This document shows positions 24,588 to 32,463 of a DNA stretch of 64,000 nucleotides, in pieces. How positions within the stretch are numbered: the stretch's first letter is position 1; each line of letters begins with the position of its first letter. Origin of the DNA: JACQFZ01 sp041485885 (GTDB lineage: Bacteria > Pseudomonadota > Gammaproteobacteria > Acidiferrobacterales > Sulfurifustaceae); the NCBI GenBank assembly GCA_041485885.1, contig JBGPKL010000004.1, forward strand, positions 79,887 through 143,886, given 5' to 3'. The translations under genes and the position numbers were made by a program. The notes below the pieces were generated by a model that saw only the letters and a program-made list of their open reading frames with translations, had not been told where the DNA came from and made no database searches.

Positions 24588-25103
24588 ATCACCTTTGGCC
24601 TTGTTCTCAAAATCCTCGCAAACGACTGATGTCTCTACGTGAGCGGCAGCAATGCGCCGACCAAAAGTGGTTATGTGATTGACACCGCAAACGAAGAGCA
24701 CTGCGCCTTCACGTGTGTACGGGAGAAGGCGCCTAAGCCATTCCCCCTCTCGAATAGGGTACCCGTTGCGTTCGTCTTCGTCTTGGGTAGTGCAATGCGC
24801 TTCATACAAAGCGTCGAGTTCTGATTGATCGGGATTGCAAAAGACGTGTTCCACTCCGCGGAGAGCGCAGACTCTCTGAGCCACAAGATAAGCTTGGTCG
24901 TCGGATAAGTGCGCGTCGCGCAGCTGAGCTTGGCTATACTCCTCGCCTACGGCGCGAGGTTTTAGTTGTTCGACTATGTCATTGAGGTAACTTTCTAACT
25001 GGTAGGCAAGATGGCTCCAGGCAATATTGTCTAAGCCGCCATTTCGAAACGGCTTTACAGCGCGTAGCTGGTACGAGTGAGCTATTCCGATCAAATGAAC
25101 CAA
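24582..25103 (-). CDS. Integron cassette protein, unknown function (TraB/EreA-like hint)
   Basis: 173 residues. Begins with LIGIAHSYQL and ends with a run EGAVLFVCGVNHITTFGRRI that recalls the final strand-and-His region of ChaN/TraB/EreA-like proteins, but the middle does not match clearly. The start is a TTG at 25103 with AAGGAAGG 6 nt upstream; no ATG in frame is better placed. It follows the small membrane protein gene by 18 bp with no attC between, so the two share one cassette. Its stop is in the attC heptamer. Confidence 0.6.
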   Translation of the reverse strand: MVHLIGIAHSYQLRAVKPFRNGGLDNIAWSHLAYQLESYLNDIVEQLKPRAVGEEYSQAQLRDAHLSDDQAYLVAQRVCALRGVEHVFCNPDQSELDALYEAHCTTQDEDERNGYPIREGEWLRRLLPYTREGAVLFVCGVNHITTFGRRIAAAHVETSVVCEDFENKAKGDG

Positions 25104-25121
25104 GCGTTACCTTCCTTTCGC

Positions 25122-25385
25122 CTAGTTTGACTTATCAAAACCTCGAGTCACCCAAGCTAACGATTCAAAGACGAGTAGTGCTCCGAGGGGAGGTAGTAAC
25201 GCCCACAACAATGCCTTAAGCCAGTCGGTCTCAACGGAGAGCCAGTGCCAAACTCCGCTTATTCCGTGCCGCTGGTAAACCCAAATGGCGATGGCAGGAA
25301 TAATTAGAAGCCAAAACGCTGAAAGAACCACCCAGATTCGAAAGAGACCACGCTCCCACCCACGACGAGCAAACAGAATCCCCAT
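25122..25385 (-). CDS. Small integron-cassette membrane protein
   Basis: 87 residues. Start MGILFARRGWERGLF at 25385 places a basic amphipathic N-terminus before helix FRIWVVLSAFWLLIIPAIAI; a second helix WLKALLWALLPPLGALLVFESLAW follows. The ORF extends upstream to 25499 through the attC site (residues LSLQRTRRKRRAFELF are attC-encoded), so the ATG at 25385 is the likely start. Similar small two-helix proteins are common in integron cassettes. First gene of a two-gene cassette. Confidence 0.7.
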   Translation of the reverse strand: MGILFARRGWERGLFRIWVVLSAFWLLIIPAIAIWVYQRHGISGVWHWLSVETDWLKALLWALLPPLGALLVFESLAWVTRGFDKSN

Positions 25386-25411
25386 GGCGTCCCTCGACTG
25401 TTCTTGGTGAT

Positions 25412-25473
25412 GGCTAACGAAAAGCTCAAAGGCGCGCCGCTTGCGGCGCGTCCTTTGGAGCGATAGGTTCGGC
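25412..25473. repeat. 62-bp attC site
   Basis: GGCTAAC at 25412 and GTTCGGC at 25467. The arms AGCTCAAAGGCGCGCCGC and GCGGCGCGTCCTTTGGAGC fold into a long stem with a short TT-containing loop. The right-hand heptamer differs from the usual core (C in place of a purine) but matches the other end of its own cassette at 26038, GCCGAAC. Confidence 0.85.
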
Positions 25474-26037
25474 CAAGCAATTTTCCTTGGTGGCTTCAAA
25501 AAGTCTGTTTACTAACGGGTTCACTGATTGGCCCAAGGTTAAAGCGAACGCCTCCAATAGAGGTTCAGCGAAGGTGTCAGGTGAAATTATCTTGCGAATC
25601 CAGTTGTCGTAGTAGTACGCAACCTTGAGTGCCGTGTCAAAGTGTGGAACTGGGCTGGAAAAGTTTAACGCGCGATGTGCTGCGTAGTTGTTGCGAAAGT
25701 GTACGATTTTTTTCCAATATGGCTCCCATGCTCGCTGATTTAGGTCTGTCTGCCGGAAAAGTCCATCACGAAAACTTTGGCGAAGCGTTTCAGACTGGTC
25801 TGGCGACAAATGTTTCCAGTGGGTAGGGTTGCATCCGTCGGAGCCGAATACCATGCACCAATGAATGACTGCTTGGAGCAAGTGGGCATCAATGGTGAGC
25901 GTCCAAAACTCATTTTGGAGTTGGCTATCTCCATAGGTTTTGGAAAGCGCTCGATAGTAAACGAGGTGGTACACGAATCGCTTTACGAGGGGAAACTGAC
26001 TCATGAACACGTTGGGCTCGTAGTGCATTGTCGTCAT
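25426..26037 (-). CDS. Integron cassette protein with HEPN-like RX5H motif
   Basis: About 203 residues, no firm family. Mostly helical; near residues 110-125 it reads VHFRNNYAAHRALNF, an Arg-X5-His pattern of the HEPN type, with an aromatic-rich surrounding (YYYDNWIRKI). It might be a HEPN-type RNA-targeting toxin or AbiV-like helper. ATG 26037 directly follows the cassette's GTTCGGC core; 26028 (MHYEPNV) is an alternative. The upstream extension is attC sequence. The stop is inside the attC at 25426. Confidence 0.6.
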   Translation of the reverse strand: MTTMHYEPNVFMSQFPLVKRFVYHLVYYRALSKTYGDSQLQNEFWTLTIDAHLLQAVIHWCMVFGSDGCNPTHWKHLSPDQSETLRQSFRDGLFRQTDLNQRAWEPYWKKIVHFRNNYAAHRALNFSSPVPHFDTALKVAYYYDNWIRKIISPDTFAEPLLEAFALTLGQSVNPLVNRLFEATKENCLAEPIAPKDAPQAARL

Positions 26038-26124
26038 GCCGAACGCCGTTTTAACCGGCGCGGGCCACGAACGCAAAATACTGCACCGTCGTCACACCGC
26101 GTCCGGTTGAAAACACAGTTAGAG
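26038..26124. repeat. 87-bp attC site
   Basis: GCCGAAC at 26038 and GTTAGAG at 26118 flank inner arms GTTTTAACCGGCGCGG and CCGCGTCCGGTTGAAAAC. The heptamers each match the partner end of their own cassettes, which is the main reason to accept the nonstandard cores. Confidence 0.78.
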
Positions 26125-26125
26125 A

Positions 26126-26452
26126 TCAATGCCACGTGTTTTCAATACCAACTTCAAATTGAATGCGATGAGCTATTTCGCCCTCTTTTGTTTTTTCGGT
26201 GTTAGCGCCACCTCCAATGTTCACGAGGGCCACAAAAAACCCGGCCTTGTCTTTTTGGCCGCTTGCAGCGGTTACCGCAACATCGAATTTGACGCCGGGG
26301 ATTTTGGAGGAATCGCCTTTGTTGTGTCGGAGGCTGAAGACTTCAAACTGATTTTTCGCAGGATCTTTCAGTTCGTCGTTTGCTTCTCGGATGCCCTTTG
26401 CAACCTGGATTAGGATGTTCCGAATAAAGTCACTAAGCTGAACATTTTCCAT
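26126..26452 (-). CDS. Integron cassette protein of unknown function
   Basis: 108 residues, mostly polar: helical start VQLSDFIRNILIQVAKGIREANDEL, then strands VKFDVAVTAASGQ, FFVALVNIGGGANT and HRIQFEVGIE. The arrangement resembles trypsin-co-occurring small proteins, but I cannot place it firmly. The ATG at 26452 follows the GTTAGAG core by 14 bp with an AAGGAAA site between, and the stop precedes the next attC directly. The gene is complete. Confidence 0.6.
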   Translation of the reverse strand: MENVQLSDFIRNILIQVAKGIREANDELKDPAKNQFEVFSLRHNKGDSSKIPGVKFDVAVTAASGQKDKAGFFVALVNIGGGANTEKTKEGEIAHRIQFEVGIENTWH

Positions 26453-26466
26453 GACGTTTCCTTGAT

Positions 26467-26573
26467 CTCTAACTTAAATTAGACCGCTTCATGCTAGGGG
26501 TGCGATGCGGCCTAAGTCAAACCGGCCTTATCGATGGGTCTGCGAATATCGCTAAAAAAGCTTGCCGTTAGAT
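26467..26573. repeat. Possible attC site at the array edge
   Basis: CTCTAAC at 26467 and GTTAGAT at 26567. Reverse reading gives ATCTAAC...GTTAGAG, a proper RYYYAAC/GTTRRRY-type pair, although the internal stem (ACCGCTTCAT against ATGCGGCC) is weaker than at other sites. The remaining 190 bp to the VOC gene hold no feature I recognise except GTTAGAT...GCCTAAA within 25 bp. Confidence 0.55.
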
Positions 26574-26762
26574 TTTAGAGACGCCTAAAATCGTGCGGAT
26601 GGAAAGTGTCTCGCCGAGCGTCGAGTTTCATTCCTTGCCTCGTTGTTTTCCGCCGGAATCTGCGCCAGGGCATCGACAAGAATAGCCGCTACGTCTTTTA
26701 AGTATCAGAGTCCCGGATGACGGGAGGTGTCTTAGGCGCGCCCGAACTCATCTTTACCGGCT

Positions 26763-27173
26763 TCATCCATCCATGTACTCCGCTACCTCAACCAGGTTAC
26801 CGTCAGGATCGCGCAAGTACAGGGAGCGTAGCGGTCCGATAGCACCGCGCCGTGGAACGGGACCCGCCTCGATCGGGATGTTTTCGGCGCGTAGATGCGC
26901 AAGCACTTGATCCAGGGGAACGGCGGCTATAACACAGAAGTCACTCGACCCGAACGTCGGGGTTTTTGCTTTCGTCGGCGTTTCGGTTGCGCGGTCCTGC
27001 AGGTTGATCTTCTGATTGCCGAAGCGCAACGCATATCGCGGTTGTCCATCGGGTCCGCGAAAAAACTCCCGTTCGAAGCCCAATGCGCGCGTGTAGAATT
27101 TCATGCTCGCTTCGATATCGTGAACCGTCAGCACGATGTGATCCAATCGATCTGCGAGTGCGCTCGCTGCCAT
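26763..27173 (-). CDS. VOC-family (glyoxalase/dioxygenase-like) protein
   Basis: 136 residues, a complete two-module VOC protein. Seen: LDHIVLTVHDIEASMKFYTRALGFERE (metal-binding His and first module), NQKINLQDRA, and the second module with SSDFCVIA, RRGAIGPLRSLYLRDPDGNLVEVAEYMDG, ending in the usual Glu of the metal site. It probably binds a divalent metal and small ligand; similar proteins act as lyases, epoxide-opening enzymes or dioxygenases. It is intact, unlike the VOC fragment at 15872. Confidence 0.9.
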   Translation of the reverse strand: MAASALADRLDHIVLTVHDIEASMKFYTRALGFEREFFRGPDGQPRYALRFGNQKINLQDRATETPTKAKTPTFGSSDFCVIAAVPLDQVLAHLRAENIPIEAGPVPRRGAIGPLRSLYLRDPDGNLVEVAEYMDG

Positions 27174-27315
27174 GGAGGCGTCCTCCTATCGGTCTTCGCT
27201 TCGCGAAAAAGTTGATCGTACACTTTCGTGGCAACGTCGAAACGACGCGGTGACAAAAAAGTAACGCCGCAGGCGCGATAAAGCAGCCTGCGGCGTGAAG
27301 GTTAAAGCGGAAAAC

Positions 27316-27343
27316 AAACCTTGCAGCGTGAGCTGCAAGGTTT
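27316..27343. terminator. Strong hairpin terminator, bidirectional
   Basis: AAACCTTGCAGC and GCTGCAAGGTTT form a perfect 12-bp stem with a GTGA loop. Reading the minus strand, the hairpin is followed by GTTTTCC, so it probably ends the DUF6351 transcript; it also ends in TTTT on the plus strand. Another hairpin (CGCCGCAGGC paired with GCCTGCGGCG) lies 22 bp further on. Confidence 0.8.
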
Positions 27344-27352
27344 TGCTGCTAG

Positions 27353-27483
27353 GGAAGGTCTGATTTATTACCCCTCTCCCTCTGGGAGAGGGGTGGGGGT
27401 GAGGGAAACAGCGTCAATTTCCGCGAAATTCTTCCCTCACCCTGGCCCTCTCCCGGAGGGAGAGGGAATTAATCAGAGGTTCC
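27353..27483. mobile_element. 131-bp MITE with IS5-like ends at the DUF6351 stop codon
   Basis: Begins GGAAGGTCTGATT and ends, inverted, GGAACCTCTGATTAATT. It is flanked by CTAG on both sides (27349-27352 and 27484-27487), a 4-bp direct repeat as made by IS5-group elements at YTAR targets. The interior holds two copies, in opposite sense, of the CCCTCTCCC...GGGAGAGGG repeat. The right-hand CTAG contains the TAG stop of the DUF6351 gene, so the insertion left the reading frame intact. Confidence 0.85.
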
Positions 27484-29865
27484 CTAGTCCGAATCCGACT
27501 CGCGCCGAAACGGTTTGCCGCCGGGGCCGTCTTCGTACGTCAGGTTCGTCACCGCGCGCCGTTGGCGCACGCCGCGTTTCTCCCAATTGCAGACGCCATC
27601 GGTGAACACCGCCTCCAGACGCGCCCATTGTGCGCCGGTAAACGTGCTCGGCGGGTAGTCGTTCATGTCGAGCGATTGCAGGCGGCACTTAAGAATATTC
27701 TCCGCCAGCGGTCCGCCCGCGACTTGGCGCGGAGAAGAAAATATCGCAAGAATCGGGTCCGCATCGCACACCGCGAAATCGGTGACCTTGGTCGAGAACG
27801 TCGTGTCGGTGCTGAGGTAGCAGAAGTCGAACGCGTCCGCGGGCTTGTTGTCGATGACCTTCCGCGCGAGCGAATTGTGACTCGTGTCCGCCTCGATGTT
27901 GGAGAGCCACTTGTCCATCGTCACGAACTGCGCGGTGAAGAGCTTGGTGCCCGCGCCCGCCGGCAACAGGCCCGGACCGAAGCGCCACATCACGTTATTG
28001 TCATGCTGTCCGTTTGCCGCGTCGAGCCGCGCCCGCAGCGCGAAGCTGCGCCAGGTGTGATGAATGCCGTTATTGTCGTTGCCGCGCAGATCGATGATCG
28101 GAACCGTGGCCCAGGAATGGCCGTCGCCGACCGTGCCGGAGCGGTAAGCGGTGCGCAACGCGAAGTCATCGGCGACCGAACGCTTTGCTTGAGGCAGACC
28201 GTCCACGTTGCCGCTGCCGATTTTCTCGTTCAGCGTCACGAAGTCTTCCGCGGTGATCTTGCCGCTCAGCAGCGCTTTGAGCCCGTACTGCACGCCGGTA
28301 TTGTCGCCCGTCGCGTTGGCGCGCGTCGGGAACAGCGGATCGCCGGCGTTACCCCAAACGGAGATCGCGTGATCGAACGGGCCGCAGCGCAAACCGAACG
28401 GGTTCGTCACCGGGTCGTACACGAAACTTGCCGGCAGCAGACAGTTGTTCGGAAATTCCGCCTTCGGCGTCGTCGAAAAGATCGCCGCTCCCACCGAGGC
28501 CAGCCCTGGAATGTTACCCGCGCGGCCGGTCGTACCGAACGCGGCGTTCCAGGAAATGCAACCGAACTGGCTCAGGTGGCCGGCGATCGCTGCCTTCTTG
28601 GCGTTTATCTGCGCCGTCGTTAAACCCACGTTCAGCGCTGCGAAGGACGGCGACGCGAAATAGTTGACCAGCAGCACGCAGTCGCCCACTTCGAGCCCGG
28701 TGGTGATGGAATCCGGATAGGTGCACTGGATCTGCAGGCCGTCGAGTAAGCCCGGGTATTGCGACGAGATTGCGTTCTGCTCGATCGAACCGCCGGAACA
28801 GCCGAGCCCCATCGTGTAGCGGATCCGGCCGTACTGCTCGATGATGTGTTCCTTGATCATCACCAAGGTTTCGGCGGCCACGGCGAGATTCGAGTTGAGC
28901 TGTTGATCGGTCAGCGAGCTTGCCGATGTCATGAAACCCAAGCCGAGCGCCGCGTCGTTGGTTGCGGAGACGATGGTCGTAAACCAGGCACTGTTCGGCG
29001 CGAATTGACGCCGCGGTGAACCGCTGGCAACGCCGAAAGAGTATTGCAGCTTGCCGTTCCATCCGGTTTGCTGGCTGGCGGGCTTACTCGGATTCCAGAG
29101 CACGGCGATGTCGTAGATGCCGCGGTCGATGGTGCCGCGCTCTTGCCGAAGGATGAAGGGCACGGTAACGCCCTTATCGGTCGTCGTCATCGCGACGTCC
29201 GCCGGCGGCGACGCGACGTTGTACAGTTTGAAGCACGCGTTCGCGCCCGTGATACCTGCGCAGGTCGCCGGCGCGCTCGTGCTCTTGTACCAAAACTTAA
29301 ATTCGGTCGCGATATCGCACTGCGCGTCGGTCGCGAACGTGGTGAGACCGCTCGGGTTCGTGTGCGGGACGGTCGCCGTTCCTGCTTGTGCCGACGGTGT
29401 GGCGCACACCCACGGTTGAATTTGCGTGCCGGAGAACACCGGGCCGCCGATCGGATGGTTGGTGACGTTGAGCCGCTCGAAGTTGATGACCTCGTCCCAT
29501 TCGAACCGCCAAACCTTGTGATGAATTTTCACGCCGGCTTCGAGCAGATTTTTCCCGACGTTCAGGCCGGTAACCAAACCTTCGAGCGTGTGTGCACCGG
29601 TCGCTTTGAAGGAACTCGTGACGTCGTGATCGTTCAGGCTCACGGCGACTTTATTGAGATCGATATGTTTCGGCACGCGCACTTCAACGAGCACGTCGCC
29701 GCCGCTTACGTGATCGGCGCGGTTGGAGAGGGTGGTGATCTCGAATTCGTTCGACTCTCGATCGTCTCGATCCGACCATGCCGCCACCGAACCGGCTAGC
29801 AGGGCGGTGCCGAACAGCAGCGCGCCGGCGACTGCCCAGCGCTTGTGCGTACTTTGGTTGATCAC
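27484..29865 (-). CDS. Exported DUF6351 protein
   Basis: 793-residue secreted protein. Seen: signal peptide (VAGALLFGTALLAGSVAAW), an Ig-like N-terminal stretch (SGGDVLVEVRVPKHIDLNKVAVSLNDHDVT) and a long alpha/beta-hydrolase-like body: YTMGLGCSGGSIEQN, where a nucleophilic Ser may sit in GCSGGS, LQIQCTYPDSITT, and later VPIIDLRGNDNNGIHHTW, where acid and His could lie. This is the DUF6351 pattern, a family of putative hydrolases often near AraC regulators. The stop codon is in the CTAG target duplication of a MITE. The gene is divergent from an AraC-family gene at 30225. Confidence 0.85.
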   Translation of the reverse strand: MINQSTHKRWAVAGALLFGTALLAGSVAAWSDRDDRESNEFEITTLSNRADHVSGGDVLVEVRVPKHIDLNKVAVSLNDHDVTSSFKATGAHTLEGLVTGLNVGKNLLEAGVKIHHKVWRFEWDEVINFERLNVTNHPIGGPVFSGTQIQPWVCATPSAQAGTATVPHTNPSGLTTFATDAQCDIATEFKFWYKSTSAPATCAGITGANACFKLYNVASPPADVAMTTTDKGVTVPFILRQERGTIDRGIYDIAVLWNPSKPASQQTGWNGKLQYSFGVASGSPRRQFAPNSAWFTTIVSATNDAALGLGFMTSASSLTDQQLNSNLAVAAETLVMIKEHIIEQYGRIRYTMGLGCSGGSIEQNAISSQYPGLLDGLQIQCTYPDSITTGLEVGDCVLLVNYFASPSFAALNVGLTTAQINAKKAAIAGHLSQFGCISWNAAFGTTGRAGNIPGLASVGAAIFSTTPKAEFPNNCLLPASFVYDPVTNPFGLRCGPFDHAISVWGNAGDPLFPTRANATGDNTGVQYGLKALLSGKITAEDFVTLNEKIGSGNVDGLPQAKRSVADDFALRTAYRSGTVGDGHSWATVPIIDLRGNDNNGIHHTWRSFALRARLDAANGQHDNNVMWRFGPGLLPAGAGTKLFTAQFVTMDKWLSNIEADTSHNSLARKVIDNKPADAFDFCYLSTDTTFSTKVTDFAVCDADPILAIFSSPRQVAGGPLAENILKCRLQSLDMNDYPPSTFTGAQWARLEAVFTDGVCNWEKRGVRQRRAVTNLTYEDGPGGKPFRRESDSD

Positions 29866-30224
29866 TTGTTGTCTCTCCTAAGTGTTGAAGCGTTAGTGTC
29901 ACCCGCCGCGCCGAGCGAGCCTGCTGTCGGACCGACAACGGGCCGTTCGCGCGGGCATATCTTCTAAATTCGTCACTCGACGATCGGAGCACGTGCGACC
30001 TGTGCGGCGGGCCCCGTCTCAGAAAGCAGCCACTGGCATGTTCGGTCAGGTGCTAGCCTCCGGTGCGCCGGCGGTTTCGCGCTTGAAAAACCGCGGTCAG
30101 GCCGGAGCGCCACTCAATCTACGGCGGAGCAACTAGCGCCGGCTATTGCGACTCACGCCGATTTATTTGCATAACCTGCCAATCGGCGGCATGCTTGTGC
30201 GGCGGCATAAGATGGGGAGGACGA
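29866..30224. other. Divergent intergenic region between DUF6351 and AraC genes
   Basis: 359 bp holding, by position, the two promoters. I see an imperfect dyad around 30070-30105 (GGCGGTTTCGCG against AAAACCGCGG) that might bind a regulator, but no confident -35/-10 pairs and no small gene. GGGGAGGA before 30225 is the AraC-gene ribosome-binding site. Confidence 0.45.
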
Positions 30225-31310
30225 ATGAAAACACCGCTCTCAACCGTATCAACGCGTTTGGTCAACAACTTCCTCAATGGAATCAGCATTGATGCGGCTA
30301 CGCGCGACGGTTTCGTCCAGCTCGCGGGTATCGTTCCTGCCCTGCTAGAGCAGCCCGGCGCTCGCATTACCGAAGAACAGTTTGCGACGCTATACCGTCT
30401 CCTCGCCACTCACCTCGACGATGAGATGCCCGGGCTCTTCTCGCGGCCGTTGCGGTCGGGGACGACAAAGTTTCTCTGCATGTGCTTACTCGACGCGCCG
30501 TATTTGCAGACGGCGTTGCATCGCTACGCGCGCTTCCATCGTATGTTGGTGGACGATTTTTCCTACGAGCTGAGACGCGAGCCGCAAATCACGCGCTTCG
30601 CCATCATTCCGAATCCGAAGTCCGGGGCGCGGTTGTCCGCCTTTGCGCAGCAGCTTATGCTCAAGTTCGTGCACAGCTTCGCGTCGTGGCTGCTCGGAAG
30701 AACTGTCCCCGTCACTCGATTGCATTTCGCGTTTGAACCGCCCGCCGACGCTTCCGAGTACTTGTACTTGTATCCCGGACCGGTATTCTTCAATCAGCCG
30801 GAGAGCGCGTTGTATTTTCCGTCGGCGCTCATGGATGCACCGCTCGCTCATCGTACCAAGCCGGACGTCCGCGCGTTTCTGGCGAAGGCGCCGCAAGGTT
30901 GGATATTCGCCTCGTTGTCGCCGCCGACGATAAGCCACCGCGTGAGGGAATTCTTGGAGAGCCATTTCCAAGCGCCGAACGACATCGACGCGGTCGCTCA
31001 GGCGTTGCACTTTTCGGTGCGCACGTTGTGCCGGCGGCTCGAAGCCGAGGGCACGTCGTTTCGGCTGATCAAGGATGCGCTGCGCCGGGACATCGCGGTT
31101 CAGCGCCTGACGCAAACGTCGCGCTCGATCGCCGCGATCGCCTTCGAGCTCGGCTTCGAAGACGCGACCGCGTTCCACCGTGCCTTCAAGCAGTGGACCG
31201 GGAGCACGCCGGGCGCATATCGCCGGAGTCCGAATGACACTCAAGCGATGGCGGGTTCATTGAAGATGTCCTTAGAGAAGAACGGGGAAGGCGTTTACTT
31301 GCCTATATAG
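30225..31310 (+). CDS. AraC-family regulator with OruR-like N-terminal domain
   Basis: 361-residue regulator. Seen: Arabinose_bd-type N-terminal domain (STRLVNNFLNGISIDAATRDGFV, FALYRLL-like helices) and a C-terminal pair of helix-turn-helix motifs: IDAVAQALHFSVRTLCRRLEAEGTSFRLI and SRSIAAIAFELGFEDATAFHRAFKQWTGSTPGAYR. The start MKTPLS (30225) follows GGGGAGGA. Divergent orientation to the DUF6351 gene makes that gene the most likely target. Confidence 0.9.
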   Translation: MKTPLSTVSTRLVNNFLNGISIDAATRDGFVQLAGIVPALLEQPGARITEEQFATLYRLLATHLDDEMPGLFSRPLRSGTTKFLCMCLLDAPYLQTALHRYARFHRMLVDDFSYELRREPQITRFAIIPNPKSGARLSAFAQQLMLKFVHSFASWLLGRTVPVTRLHFAFEPPADASEYLYLYPGPVFFNQPESALYFPSALMDAPLAHRTKPDVRAFLAKAPQGWIFASLSPPTISHRVREFLESHFQAPNDIDAVAQALHFSVRTLCRRLEAEGTSFRLIKDALRRDIAVQRLTQTSRSIAAIAFELGFEDATAFHRAFKQWTGSTPGAYRRSPNDTQAMAGSLKMSLEKNGEGVYLPI

Positions 31311-31473
31311 CGCCGCATCCTAACTACGAGGGTAATAGGTCGCCGTCGACAGTATTCTTTTTGGAGAGCGGCGTCTTTTTCGCCCGCTGGATGTACGCAC
31401 ACGTTAGTGAAAAAGTATCCGCCGCCGTGCGCTCCCGCCTGAAAGTCGATAGATCTCACGCGCCAGCGATGCG

Positions 31474-32424
31474 TCACCTCGCACCGAGGAACCGCATTAC
31501 CACCGCCACTGTGCGGGCCGGGTCTTCCTCCTGCGGCACGTGGCCGAGGTCGTCGAACACCGCGACCTCGCTGCCGGCAATGTCTTGGTGGAAGCGCTCG
31601 GCACTGGCGGGTGGAATCAGTCGGTCGCGCCCGCCCCAGAGAATCAGCGTCGGCACTCTAACCTCGCGGATGCGATCCGCGATCACACCGGAGGGGGCTT
31701 GCTTGAAACGTTGCACCAACGCGCGTCGATTGCCTTCGCGTAACGTGATGTCGAAATATCGATCGATGAGTTCGGCGTTCACCTTGCTCGGATCGCCGTA
31801 GACGTTACGCACGCTCGATTCGATGACACCGCGCGGCAGCGTGACTTCCACCAGCCGGTACAGCAGCGGCATCTGTGCGATGCGAAACCCGATCGGTACC
31901 GAGGCGGATTGGCGTGAGTAGCCGTCGGCGTCCACCAGAATCAGCTTCTCGACACGACCGGGCGCGGCGAGCGCGCTCGCCAAGGCGACGGTGCCGCCGA
32001 AGGAGTTGCCCGCGAGTACGGCGCGGCGCACGCCCAGTTTGTCCAACATCGCCGTGACGAAGCGCACGTAACTCCCGATGGTGTAGTCGCCGTCGGGCGA
32101 AGGCCCGGTCAGTCCAAACCCTGGCAGATCGAAGCGGATGACGCGCCGCTTTCCCTTGAGCGCCTGCGTCCAGCCGTCCCATGTGTGCAACGAGGAGGAC
32201 GTGCCGTGGAGCAACACGATAGGGACCGGGTCGTTGCGCGGCCCTTCATCGCGCAGGTGCACCTTCATCCCAGCGACGTCGACGAACACCGACGGAGGCG
32301 GCGCCCAGCGATCCGTCAGCGCGGAGACCGGACGATCGGGTTGCCACGTGGCGACGACGAGGCCGACCACTAGTAGGATCACGATAACGAGCACACCGGC
32401 GATAATCTTGAGGAACGTTTTCAT
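31474..32424 (-). CDS. Membrane-anchored alpha/beta hydrolase
   Basis: 316 residues. Seen: N-terminal membrane anchor (IIAGVLVIVILLVVGLVVATW), oxyanion segment LLHGTSSSLHTWDGW, nucleophile elbow VLAGNSFGGTVAL with Ser, acid GGRDRLIPP and His in DDLGHVPQEEDP. Classic serine hydrolase. Substrate unknown. It lies 39 bp downstream of the class II aldolase-like gene on the same strand, so both may serve one pathway. Confidence 0.88.
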   Translation of the reverse strand: MKTFLKIIAGVLVIVILLVVGLVVATWQPDRPVSALTDRWAPPPSVFVDVAGMKVHLRDEGPRNDPVPIVLLHGTSSSLHTWDGWTQALKGKRRVIRFDLPGFGLTGPSPDGDYTIGSYVRFVTAMLDKLGVRRAVLAGNSFGGTVALASALAAPGRVEKLILVDADGYSRQSASVPIGFRIAQMPLLYRLVEVTLPRGVIESSVRNVYGDPSKVNAELIDRYFDITLREGNRRALVQRFKQAPSGVIADRIREVRVPTLILWGGRDRLIPPASAERFHQDIAGSEVAVFDDLGHVPQEEDPARTVAVVMRFLGAR

Positions 32425-32463
32425 GGTGGCGTCATGATGCGCAGAGTGAGCGGTGCGTGACGC

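Larger units (their letters stand above)
23164..26573. mobile_element. Integron cassette array lacking a visible integrase (CALIN-like)
   Basis: At least five attC-like sites separate minus-strand cassettes. Each site pairs an RYYYAAC-type and a GTTRRRY-type heptamer around a folding stem. Within each complete cassette the end heptamers match each other: GTTAGAG/CTCTAAC (26473 to 26118), GTTCGGC/GCCGAAC (26044 to 25467), GTTAGCC/GGCTAAC (25418 to 24581), GTTAGGC/GCCTAAC (24504 to 24280), GTTAGCC/GGCTAAC (24235 to 24117) and GTTAGGC/GCCTAAC (23955 to 23164). This is what one expects if each unit circularised and was inserted by IntI. All ORFs run on the minus strand and stop at or just inside their attC. 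No intI is in the window; the left-most site (23164) has lost its far half. Confidence 0.88.

Noticed and set aside
27351..27487. CRISPR-like alternation of C-rich and G-rich repeats
   Set aside because: Only two repeat copies, inverted, inside one MITE with target duplication; no spacers or cas genes.
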